Origin: Niebla homalea
Taxonomy: Eukaryota; Ascomycota; Lecanoromycetes; Lecanorales; Ramalinaceae
Direction of reading: 5' to 3'
Assembly (NCBI GenBank): GCA_019925105.1
Contig: JAHGAU010000001.1
Coordinates: 372,001-436,000, forward strand
Length of the DNA stretch: 64,000 nucleotides
How positions within the stretch are numbered: position 1 is the first letter of the stretch; every line of letters starts with the position of its first letter. Below the pieces are notes generated by a model that was not told where the DNA came from, did no database searches, and was given only the letters and a program-made list of their open reading frames with translations. Below, in pieces: positions 56,201 to 64,000 of this stretch. The position numbers were made by a program, and so were the translations under genes.

Positions 56201-56756
56201 GAATACCGTTCACAACTTAGGCCGTCTTTATAGGTACCAAAGGAAGTATACCGAGGCTGAGCAGATGCTTCGGTGGGCGCTAAATGGATACGAGAAAGCC
56301 TTTGGTCCGGATCATCTATCTACCCTTGATACCGTTAATAACTTAGGCAGCCTTTATATTGGTCAACGTAAGTACAACGAGGCTAGGCAGATGTATCGGC
56401 GAGCTTTGGATGGATTCGAGAAAACATTGGGTCCGGATCATTTCTCCACTCTTGAAACCCTTATAAACCTCGGCCTTTATTATGGGTTTCAAGATCAGTT
56501 TAACGAGGCTGAGCAGATACTTCAGCGAGCTCTAGATGGATTCGAGAAAGTATTGGGTCCGGATCATCTCTCTACTCTTCTAACCCTTAAACGCTTCGGC
56601 CTTCTTTATGAGAGTCAAAGTAAGTACAACGAGGCTGAACAGATGTTTCAGCGGGCGCTGGATGGATTCGAGAAAACCTTGGGTCGGGATCATCCCTCCA
56701 CACTCGAAGTTAGCAACGATCTTCGCGCGCTTAAAGCCAAACGAGTGGGCATGTGA
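53237..56756 (+). CDS. NOD-like receptor: PNP_UDP-NB-ARC-TPR (STAND ATPase)
   Basis: Three exons: 53237-54224, 54314-54985 and 55051-56756, about 1121 residues. A 35-bp intron starting at 55016 is an in-frame alternative to the 65-bp one starting at 54986. Residues 1-310 are a nucleoside-phosphorylase-like domain (YTIGWICAVPTE, GIAGGAP, VIRGICDYSDSHKN). The NB-ARC region follows with P-loop GLGGIGKTQ (394-402), Walker B LIVFDNVD (479-486) and LITTR, then GYLPLALVQAGTYM and MHPVVHDW near the end of the helical domain. From residue 775 eight kinesin-light-chain-type TPRs of 42 residues close the protein. Fungal NLRs of this layout are thought to sense non-self and trigger incompatibility or cell death. 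Conserved catalytic features of PNP were not tested. All exons are intact. Confidence 0.9.
55713..56720 (+). repeat. Eight 126-bp TPR-encoding repeats
   Basis: Each unit encodes a TPR of the LGxLYxxQxKYNEAEQMxxRALDG type ending in LGPDHxSTL. Units four and five share 41 identical consecutive bases (56158-56198 and 56284-56324, offset exactly 126 bp). This is greater than their overall similarity and suggests recent exchange between repeats. Confidence 0.85.
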
Positions 56757-57525
56757 GTGTGGAAGAGATTCTGCGGGTGCGCTCAATAAAAGCGATGAAG
56801 CAGGCGACACCAAGCAGCATTCACAATCGCCAGCATCAATGAGGGGAGCCATCTTGGACAGACTCAAAGCAGGCATGCGAAGGTAGAAACCGAGCATTAC
56901 AGGACAATGCACGAATTTCAGTAAAACACAATCCTAGGCATGATGAAGTCTTGACTGATAGTATTTTGGATCGCCTCACACCAATGCTTTGACAATCTAC
57001 GAACATGCGGCTGTTCTCGGAGAATGAGTCTCCATTTGCCGACACGTCCACGACGCGGAAGATGTAAAGCAATAGAATCAGCAACCCCACAAAGAGGTAG
57101 CCTGCAAGCCATATTGGCTCTATTAGCGTTACGAATCAGCATTGACCCTTAATGGGTTACCTTGCGTTGAAAGTGCCGAGCTGATCTCACCGTTCGCAGC
57201 GTTGCATGGAATGCCTCAAACTCAAAGCTAGCGATTTTGGAATGCCGAAGGACGGGTACAAGTCTGCCTTAGGCACCTGCACGACGGGCCTCAACTTTGC
57301 ATCAATAGGGAAGTGGAATATGGATCATCTGCTCATGTGGACTCACCTCGAAGCATTTCAAAGCCCACACTAAAGAGCTGCACGTGCTTGCCACACCCCA
57401 AAATCCTCGCTACTCAGATAAAGGACTGGCTGCTCCGTGGGACGTTATTGGTAAGACATCATCACCGAAATAGCGTCTTCCATAATCGTGCCTTACAATA
57501 CCTCAGCCCTTAGAAGCTCCTTCAA
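56757..57525. other. Intergenic region between the NLR and cupin genes
   Basis: No gene is supported. A minus-strand stretch at about 57090-57020 encodes a hydrophobic GLLILLLYIFRVVDV segment behind a possible splice acceptor, but it leads nowhere recognisable. Confidence 0.4.
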
Positions 57526-58156
57526 TTGCCCATCAAGATCAAGACCATGTTTCTACTTCTTGCAGATTCCCTGGTTTTGATTGCCGGCCTTGCTCTCGAC
57601 ATCATCTCGTTCAATGTCAACGTCATTTCAGCCTCCAACGAGAGATCTGTGCTCGGATGCTGGGAACTCATCACTCTGCCCACATCTTCAACAACGGCAG
57701 GAATAGTAGGTGCCGTGATAGGGAGCTTCGGTGACGTTTCAAGTGCCGTATGGACACGTCTTCCGGCAAATTATGCAGGCACGCCCCATCCAGCACCTTT
57801 GGTACAGTATGTGCGCGCAATGTCCTTCCATGACTCTATTATCCTTTGCTTCTGTTTCCATGAGCTAGAGCAAGAAGATGGCTGACAGGGCTTGCATCTA
57901 TTAGATGGAATGTGGTTCTCTCAGGTGATCTCCACATCAGTCTGCCCAACTCACCTCGGATGGCCTGGATCGTTGGGGGAAAGTATGGTCTCATACTTGC
58001 CGCCGACACGACTGATGTAAGCGAGACGGGGCATATCTCCAGCACTGGGCCTCTCTGCTCTCTTACGGCGTTGATGAGGCGACGGCGGACGGTGCCATAA
58101 CACCTCATGCAGTCAAACATCCCGGACCTTGCACTCTTCACGATCTGCAGTATTAG
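57526..58156 (+). pseudogene. Secreted cupin-like protein, frameshifted near the C-terminus
   Basis: Exon 1 runs 57526-57806 and exon 2 starts at 57905, joined by a GTATGT...TTAG intron that restores VQWNVVLSGDLHISLP. A hydrophobic start (MFLLLADSLVLIAGLAL from the Met at 57547) looks like a signal peptide. VLGCWELITLP, SSAVWTRLPANYAGTPHPAP and GGKYGLILAADTTDVSETGH match small secreted fungal cupin-fold proteins of unknown function. The open frame then ends at 58100 with an arginine-rich tail. In another frame a family-like ending, DGAITPHAVKHPGPC, runs to a stop at 58156. One small indel near 58045 would join them. Either the gene is recently broken or it now makes an altered tail. No substrate can be named. 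Confidence 0.6.
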
Positions 58157-58427
58157 TCATTCACTATTCATGTACAACATCCTAGCTTAGCTGGGAGGTT
58201 CTGGTAGGTGTATGCCCAAGACATATTGGGCGCCGAGATGAAAATGCTGACATTGGAAGGACCAAACACGGCTATTCTTGCAAAGGATGAGAAGTAAGTC
58301 GCGTGGAATTCTGGTACTAGCTCAAGCAATCAAAGAGCTTCGTTTCGATGCGTTCTAGACATTCACCAGTCTGCATATCGGCCATAATTACTTGTCGCTG
58401 CACTTTTCGTGCCTGGAGCAGAATCCC
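58157..58427. other. Intergenic, nothing recognised
   Basis: No coding or structural feature was seen. Confidence 0.4.
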
Positions 58428-58893
58428 TTAGCACAGGTCGATCAGCTGGAGGTCTTGATCTAGTACGGAGGTTCTGAACATCCTCACTGAGTTCATAGCC
58501 CTCCTTACCATACCTCGAGATAATGCAATTCCACCAACTAGGCTGGTTGGAGCCTTACTCCGTGTACTCATATTTTGCCTTTCGTTGACTTGACTTCCTG
58601 GTGGACGGAAACAGAGCTCCATAGACTGGCAACGCCGAGACGATGGACAGACATTATAGGCTGCAGGGCGATAAAATATGTGGCGTCGTTGATCACACCG
58701 CCTCCAAATCCTTCCGCAATGCGGCAAAGTATCCAGAGTGACTCCTACGAGACCAATCGAGCATATGACTGTCAGTCCCACTCTCTTCCCAATGGTGATT
58801 TGGAGACCCTTTAGCAACCACAGTGGCAGGACATTGAATAGATATCGTGAGCAGTACAGTACGAATTGCAATTGATAAAAGCTGTAATTGCAA
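58428..58893 (-). pseudogene. Possible relic of a rhodopsin-like fungal membrane protein
   Basis: A minus-strand frame begins behind a TTACAG acceptor at about 58884 and reads YLFNVLPLWLLKGLQITIG then KRVGLTVICSIGL. This resembles the LPLPxLWxLQMxxxxKIGL segment between two membrane helices of the fungal rhodopsin-like family common near effector and secondary-metabolite genes. The rest of the frame is cysteine- and arginine-rich and does not fit. No upstream helices were found. If real, it is a fragment; chance resemblance cannot be excluded. Confidence 0.25.
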
Positions 58894-59129
58894 GGTCAGA
58901 GAGGGGATGTGTTGAGTGCAACGCCGATTTCAGCATAATGAACTACAACTGTCGTCAGTGCTGGACGCAGCCGAAGCGAAATATCCGTCAACCATACCTC
59001 CAGAGGGATGGTACCTAGTCGCGGTACAGTTTCCCATTGGGGTTCTTCAACCTACAATCATCAGACAGCAAATTCAAAAGTCAGATTCCAAAAAGCAAAG
59101 CTTATCTCACAGCTGACCCCGTCGATTGT
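58894..59129. other. Intergenic, nothing recognised
   Basis: No coding or structural feature was seen. Confidence 0.35.
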
Positions 59130-59991
59130 TTTGAGGGGGGGAAACAGGCTTCCACTCTCGTGACATGCTCCAACCCTTCCGACCTCGAGCGAATATGGCT
59201 GTACCTGACGCAACAGTCCGACTACTCGAGCCCTGACCAGCGCCAGGCCTTGAACAAGCGCCCGCGCGAGTTCGCTATGAAGCAGTGGGTAAAACCATCG
59301 GCGCACCCAAAGTCGCCACCGCGATCTTCGCCCTGATCAAGGAGGAACAGCCCGGGGATGCGGACCTGGGCTTTTTCAAAGTACGTCAGCATCAAGTCCT
59401 GCCCACAGTGTCTATGCCAGGAAGGCTTGATTTCACCACTCAATTCATCCTCTTGCTCTTTGCCACATTGCTCCCAGAAGAAGACTTGGCTCACGCCAAG
59501 ATCCTCCCTCCCCCCGCCGTAAAGGCTTGCTTCGTCATACATTCCTACCTACATACAAGCATACATAAAAGCAAATCAAGACCCTCACCCGGCTCTTCAC
59601 CCTGACAATGATAGGTCCCACACTGCCATCAACAGCGAAAAAGGGGCATCGATTTCCTGCGCAAAATCTACGGCAAACGACAGTCTCGCAGTCCTAACGA
59701 AGACCTGGGGCGCCGATTTCGAACTGCCTCACCCAGGATGTCGTGTACGGCGTGTTCTACGCCGATGGATAATCTGGAGACCGAGCTCATCACGTACACC
59801 GCGATTGCATGCCAAGGGCTGAAAGTGACGGTGGAGAAATCATCTGGGCGGGCTCTTGAGGATGGGGCTGACGGTCGAGGATGTGGAGGGTGTGACGGCT
59901 TGTGCAGAGGTGGTCGCGAGGTGGGTAGGGTACGAGATGAGTGGCTGTTCGAAGGTGAAGGAGGTCGCTGCTGCTGTGGCTTGAGGCACAC
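59130..59991 (+). pseudogene. Carboxymuconolactone decarboxylase-like gene, multiply frameshifted
   Basis: Family-like blocks follow each other collinearly but in changing frames. They are DLERIWLYLTQQ with DQRQALNKRPREFAMKQW (frame 0), IGAPKVATAIFALIKEEQP (frame 2, after about 59285), GIDFLRKIYGK (frame 2, after a likely intron from 59382), NDSLAVLTKTWGADFEL (frame 0), LTQDVVYGVFYADG (frame 1), DNLETELITYTAIACQGLK (frame 2), and finally NHLGGLLRMGLTVEDVEG with TACAEVVARWVG (frame 0) up to a stop. That is five frame changes, each explicable by small indels. The order fits fungal AhpD/CMD-like proteins. No function can remain. Confidence 0.78.
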
Positions 59992-60046
59992 TTGGCTTCA
60001 GGCATACCTGGCTTAGGGCATACTTGGCTTGAGGCACATTTAGCTT
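59976..60046. repeat. 16-bp minisatellite, about four units
   Basis: The unit is approximately TTGGCTTGAGGCACAC, with variants TTGGCTTCAGGCATAC and CTGGCTTAGGGCATAC. It overlaps the end of the CMD-like relic. Confidence 0.8.
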
Positions 60047-60607
60047 GTTGGAGCCAAATGCAAGCAGCATAGGTCTGATGAACCTGGGAAATCATGTCTA
60101 GCTGGAAGAATCTTCATGCATTCGTTTTGAGAGAGCTTTACAGGTCCAGAGCCGGGAAGAATTACCGCCTCGGCCGCTTTTCCGAGGTGTACCCGATCCA
60201 ATATCAAACTCCCGCCACCCGAGCCAAGCCCACAACAGCAGCGGTCCCAAAGCGGTAATTTTTCATCATCACCACCACGATGGTGGTGACACTTCCATCA
60301 CACTATTCCTGTTCGGGTCCGAATCTTGAGTCCTCCAGCGTCGAGCCTGGGGGGATGTCTGAATTGCCTTTCTGGGCGTAGTACAGTGTGGTTTTGCGAA
60401 ATGCTGGCCACCGTGGTGCGCCACATCTGCTGAAATGCATTTTGAATCTTTGCCTCCACGCACCTCATTCGCAGTTGGTTTCCGCATCTTTCTCTCCTTT
60501 TAAATATGGATGAGGAGAGACTGCATTTTGGAGAGGCCGAAAGACGCACATGTGTTAACGGATCAGGGTTGAGTGGATTTGAGGTGGGTTTGACGAAGTC
60601 TGCGCAA
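60047..60607. other. 3' intergenic region of the transcription factor gene
   Basis: No gene was seen. An 8-bp stem hairpin (TCACCACC and GGTGGTGA) lies at about 60269-60290. Short frames on either strand have no recognisable content. Confidence 0.4.
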
Positions 60608-63118
60608 TCATTCCCAACCTGTGGTCATGTCGAAGCTTCCCAAATCCATATTGCCCCAATCAAGATCATCCAACCAGAATTCGTTTTTCAAAATGTCCTC
60701 AAAATTCAAAGGAGACATGTCCTTCAACGCCTTCATATCTTCCGTCTGATTGAAGCACTCGATTCGGTCGTACCAGCTTTTGATCCTCAGCATCTTATCG
60801 TGAAAACTCATCATGGTGTCCTTCAGGTTGGTCTCCTCAAACCCTTGTGACCCAAGAGCACGGCATTTGTATCCATCTGCAAGGGTCTGGAAATACTGGG
60901 ATATGTTGCAATATTTCCGAAGCGGGAACGGGTCATTGGGAGTCCCGTTGAAGGAGTCGAAAGCAAGTCTGAGCAGAATGATGAGCATATAGGCCATGTA
61001 GCATTTCTCGGTATGTGTGTGCAACTCAATCTGTTGAGTGGACAGCGATATATAGACATCGAGGTAGCTTCTGGCTTCTTGAAGACAGCGCTGCAAAAGA
61101 TTGGTGTATCTTGCCACCAGTATCAGATCGCTAGGTTCGGTTGTCGAGCCTGTAGGCGTTTGCGTGATGGGTGGCGGAACGTGGAGTACGACCTCATGCA
61201 AATAGACGATTGCATGGTGTTTCGCAAGACGAAGATGATCTGCGATGCTTTAGGATTGAGAATACTTAGGGTGTTCGGAGGAGCTCATTTGCTTACGACT
61301 AAAGGGATGGTCATTCGGCGGAGTCGACTTACTGATCTCCTCTATAGTGTGCTCGAACGCGTTCAGAGAAATATCAACAAGCTCAAGACTGGGTCTTCGG
61401 CCGTCGACAACATCGTATTGAAAGGTGCTGTTGACTTCCTCCAGGCAGCGGCGCAGCCGGATTAGTTGCACAAGATACAGGTCAGAAGGATGTTCTCTGG
61501 CATCTGAGAGGGCCTGACAACAAGTTCGGATGGCTGAATTGTAAGGCATTGGCACTGGCCTTCTGATACCCATCGTTGTACTGACAAGTTGCGTAAGTTT
61601 TGCATCCATGATGGTCTCTTGTGAATGTGGAATACTTACGCGGAAGACAGAAGGTAAACAGTAGCCAGTAGTCTACAAGTGTCGATCCATGTTGCTGTTT
61701 TGTTCTGAGAAAGGACAATGTTGCTCAAGTTGAGATCATTTGCCAATGTTGTAGACAAAGTCGCGTACAAGTTCAATTGGTGTGCCTGTATATCCGGGGA
61801 GTTGCAATGCCTAGACCGGTTCTCAGGTCAGTCATATAAATATGAATGCATTTTCATCCTGAACACGCTGGGATGAGCATGAGGAATTCCAGGACGTGCA
61901 CACGCCGGTCAACGAAAGTTCACTGCCGCAAAGTGTAAAGCGACTTACCAGGTGAAATATGTCACCAGGCCTTGCAAGAGATCTATATCCTTTTTCGGTT
62001 CTATGATAGTCCGCTTTGCCAAATTCTCCCGATACTCGCGAGTCAGCCCTCTCCGCAACATCACATTCCTATGCGAAGCAATCACGAACACCGCTAGCAG
62101 CAGCTGTGGCCGTTCACATCGCAATTTCGCCAAATCCTGATCTAGTGGAGGCGGGAGCAGGCAATATTGCAAATAATCCTGCTTAAAGACCTGCACGAGT
62201 TTCTGTGCCTCCGCAGTTGAGAGCAAGCCTTTTGAAATGGCGTCCATATTGCCACTTCCAAACGTATCCATGTTCATGGACGATGGGGTTGGCGGGTAGA
62301 CTGGCGTCGACTTCTGGGAACTGGAGAGCCGTCAACAAGATGTTCCAGGTACTGTGCGTTCGATGCGAAGGATGCATAGGATGGCTCAATAGCAATTCGA
62401 CAGTTGGAACGTAAGAGCATATGAAGGTAGAACAGACTCAGACTTAATCGAGAAGAGACAAATCCTTCATACTCACAGAGGACCAATGGGAGTGACGCCA
62501 TGGTCAATACCCTGTGTAGGGAAAGCAACGGGCATGAATGTGCCTTCAGCATTTGTCGAAGCCGGAGCTTGCGCGATAGTCGACTTTGCAGCTCCATTTT
62601 GAAGCAGGCTGTAAATGTCATTGATGCGTCTTTCGACATCTTTGATTTTCCTGGGATCACGTCAATATGAGTCTGAGACGTAAAAACAGCACAAAATTTG
62701 GGGCATACGTGTTGGACTGACGGCCTTTTCCTTTAGCTCTACCACGAGCTTCTGAAAAGACGCATGTCTTGCCGAGGCGGAGACATCTTAAGCTGTATGA
62801 GCAATTGCTTTGGTTGAATTTTGGGCGAACGGACCTTTGACATGTCTGTTCGCTATCTGCATCTGGCAAGCATCTGATTTTGGAAGATCTGCAAACATCA
62901 CATGATCTGGTCAAACATTTCAGAATTAGACTTTCTAAATCGAAAATGTTTCACATATTATAGTGTGTATTTCGTAACGTTTCTCTGTCCCAAGAGTAGA
63001 GCTCGAAACGTCGTCCCAACAGAGTCCTCAAGGTCTCAAGGCTTAGAATCATCTACTTCGAGATCACGTACCGGAGGAGCTGTCGCCTTTCGCGCCCCGT
63101 AGCCGATGCGTGCTCCAT
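60608..63118 (-). CDS. Zn2Cys6 fungal-specific transcription factor
   Basis: I reconstructed eight exons: 63118-63072, 62906-62835, 62786-62709, 62650-62477, 62320-61949, 61810-61640, 61580-61333 and 61239-60608. All introns are GT-AG with matching phases, giving 597 residues. The binuclear cluster is assembled across two introns: CDVC, six residues, C, LPDADSEQT, C, QR, C, LRLGKT, C (CX2CX6CX9CX2CX6C), followed by a basic linker RGRAKGKGR and a short coiled-coil candidate (KIKDVERRINDIYSLL). The rest is helical (QRPQLLLAVFVIASH, HQLNLYATLSTTLANDLNLS), as in the large middle domain of this class. The C-terminus is acidic (DILKNEFWLDDLDWGNMD), a likely activation region. Targets are unknown. 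The neighbouring dehydrogenase, in tandem upstream, is a candidate. Confidence 0.88.
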
Positions 63119-63487
63119 ACTTGAGTGCTGCAAAAGACTTCGGACGTCGCCAAAAATCCGTGCAGAATCCAGTCGCAAATGTTTAAGAAGCATTGGGGGA
63201 ACTGGGGAGGGCGAAAGAGTAAGGGTCAGACGGATTATTAAGGTACGGAAAATAGGTCTCGGAAACTCCGATCGGACTGACGGAAGAGAAGAATGTCCGA
63301 GGGGCGCTGGGCCCAAAAGCTACGTCTCGAAAGAGGCCGAAAGCATTCAGATGCATCTGAGCCAATTCTTTTCTGGAGTGAGATGTCGTCAGAGAATCGT
63401 AACAATAAGTTTGCGGATTGGGCTGTAGGTTATTCTAATACTGTGGGAGAAATCCATTTCTTTGCCGCCCCTGCAATAACATCCTCC
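63119..63487. promoter_or_regulatory. Promoter interval of the Zn2Cys6 factor
   Basis: A 369-bp gap separates the stop of the dehydrogenase from the factor's ATG, both on the minus strand. It must hold the factor's promoter. No specific motif was identified. Confidence 0.4.
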
Positions 63488-64000
63488 TTAGATGTAGACC
63501 TTCGCAAAACTGGCACGCTCCTCTTTACTCTTCGCAAGAGCATCGATCGTCCATTCATACAGATCCTCTTGCTTCTTAGTATCATAACTCGACTCACTCG
63601 ACCTGATCTCCTTGGGGCCCTCGAAGTAAACACCACTCACTCCTTCGATGTCCTCGGCCATCGCAAGCCGACCAAGATTCTTGCCAGATTGCTCAGTCGT
63701 GTAGATGTTATGTGATCTCAACATGAACCTCAATAGGGGCAAGATGTGCGGCATCACAGTGAACCATAGGAGTCGGATTGGCAAGGGATAATCCCTTGCC
63801 AATCCTGTACCTGGCATGAATCCAGGATCAAAAGCGTTCACCGTCCACCTTGCTTGGCCCGAGGGCGCTTGAGAAAGGCGGCGGTCGAGTGCTTTGGTCC
63901 ACAGGATATTACAGAGCTTACTGGTTGTATACCGTTGCTGACCAGGATTTTTCTCGAGCTCTGGAGTCGGGTGGGCAATCTCTTCGGCGCTATTATAAAC
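63488..64000 (-). CDS. Short-chain dehydrogenase/reductase, 3' part (5' end outside window)
   Basis: The minus-strand frame is open from the window end to the stop at 63488 (about 170 residues). It carries the SDR active-site pair YxxxK in RYTTSKLCNILWTKAL, followed by WTVNAFDPGFMPGTGLARD, the PG motif after the sixth strand, then VSGVYFEGPKEIRSSESSYD near the end. This is the pattern of classical NAD(P)-dependent retinol-dehydrogenase or protochlorophyllide-reductase-like SDRs of fungi. The Rossmann TGxxxGxG part would lie beyond 64000. The substrate cannot be predicted. It is in tandem with the Zn2Cys6 factor, which could regulate it. Confidence 0.85.
   Translation of the reverse strand, partial: VYNSAEEIAHPTPELEKNPGQQRYTTSKLCNILWTKALDRRLSQAPSGQARWTVNAFDPGFMPGTGLARDYPLPIRLLWFTVMPHILPLLRFMLRSHNIYTTEQSGKNLGRLAMAEDIEGVSGVYFEGPKEIRSSESSYDTKKQEDLYEWTIDALAKSKEERASFAKVYI

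Noticed and set aside
62657..62914. An 85-codon minus ORF as a stand-alone zinc-cluster protein.
   Set aside because: It reads through two introns. Splicing at GTCCGT...TTAAG and GTATGC...CCCAG gives a correct CX2CX6CX9CX2CX6C cluster joined to the rest of the factor.
63293..63715. A 140-codon plus-strand ORF overlapping the SDR gene.
   Set aside because: It is antisense to the SDR, which has the YxxxK active-site motif and an open frame to the window end.

Overview
The window is nuclear DNA of a filamentous ascomycete (Pezizomycotina). Genes carry short GT-AG introns of about 35-190 bp. The gene set includes an Spt10-like acetyltransferase, a SNIP1/Pml1-like FHA protein, UNC-50/Gmh1, a Zn2Cys6 factor and a PNP-NB-ARC-TPR NOD-like receptor. 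The left part shows C-to-T decay typical of RIP (repeat-induced point mutation). No species can be named from the sequence alone.

The window has two compartments with a sharp border near 39885. Bases 1-39884 are an extremely A+T-rich, gene-free block of nested transposons with almost no open frames. I could resolve its layering from LTR ends, target-site duplications (TSDs) and interrupted repeats. Left to right it holds: a Tad-like LINE 3' part (1-3369); a short LTR element (4242-7932) with a second one nested inside (4508-6810); solo LTRs; a G-rich minisatellite split by a 5.6-kb LTR composite (9640-15222) that itself contains a MITE-like repeat split by a Tc1/mariner element (11053-14914); a hairpin element (15719-15852); a four-deep nest from 15923 to 26822; and a Ty3/gypsy element (28443-38474) carrying a second copy of the 2.3-kb LTR element. 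A MITE-like repeat of about 540 bp recurs throughout, and its last copy (39347-39884) forms the exact edge of the RIP block.

Bases 39885-64000 have normal composition and carry genes. Intact ones are an SPT10-like GNAT acetyltransferase (40381-42089), a SNIP1-like FHA splicing factor (46409-47572), UNC-50/Gmh1 (minus, six exons, 48131-49607), a CorA-like membrane protein (minus, five exons, 51451-52739), an NLR-type receptor (53237-56756), a Zn2Cys6 transcription factor (minus, eight exons, 60608-63118) and the 3' part of a short-chain dehydrogenase (minus, 63488 to the window end).

Among them lie accessory genes broken by small indels: a subtilisin (S8) relic, a carboxymuconolactone-decarboxylase-like relic with five frame changes, a cupin-like secreted protein frameshifted near its end, and an LRAT-like gene spread over three frames. 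The housekeeping genes read cleanly through many exons, so the breaks look like real decay rather than general sequence error. The NLR and the CorA-like gene are divergent around a 0.5-kb promoter, with the broken S8 peptidase next to them. This looks like a fungal self/non-self or immunity-type neighbourhood. No CRISPR array, rRNA or tRNA gene was seen.
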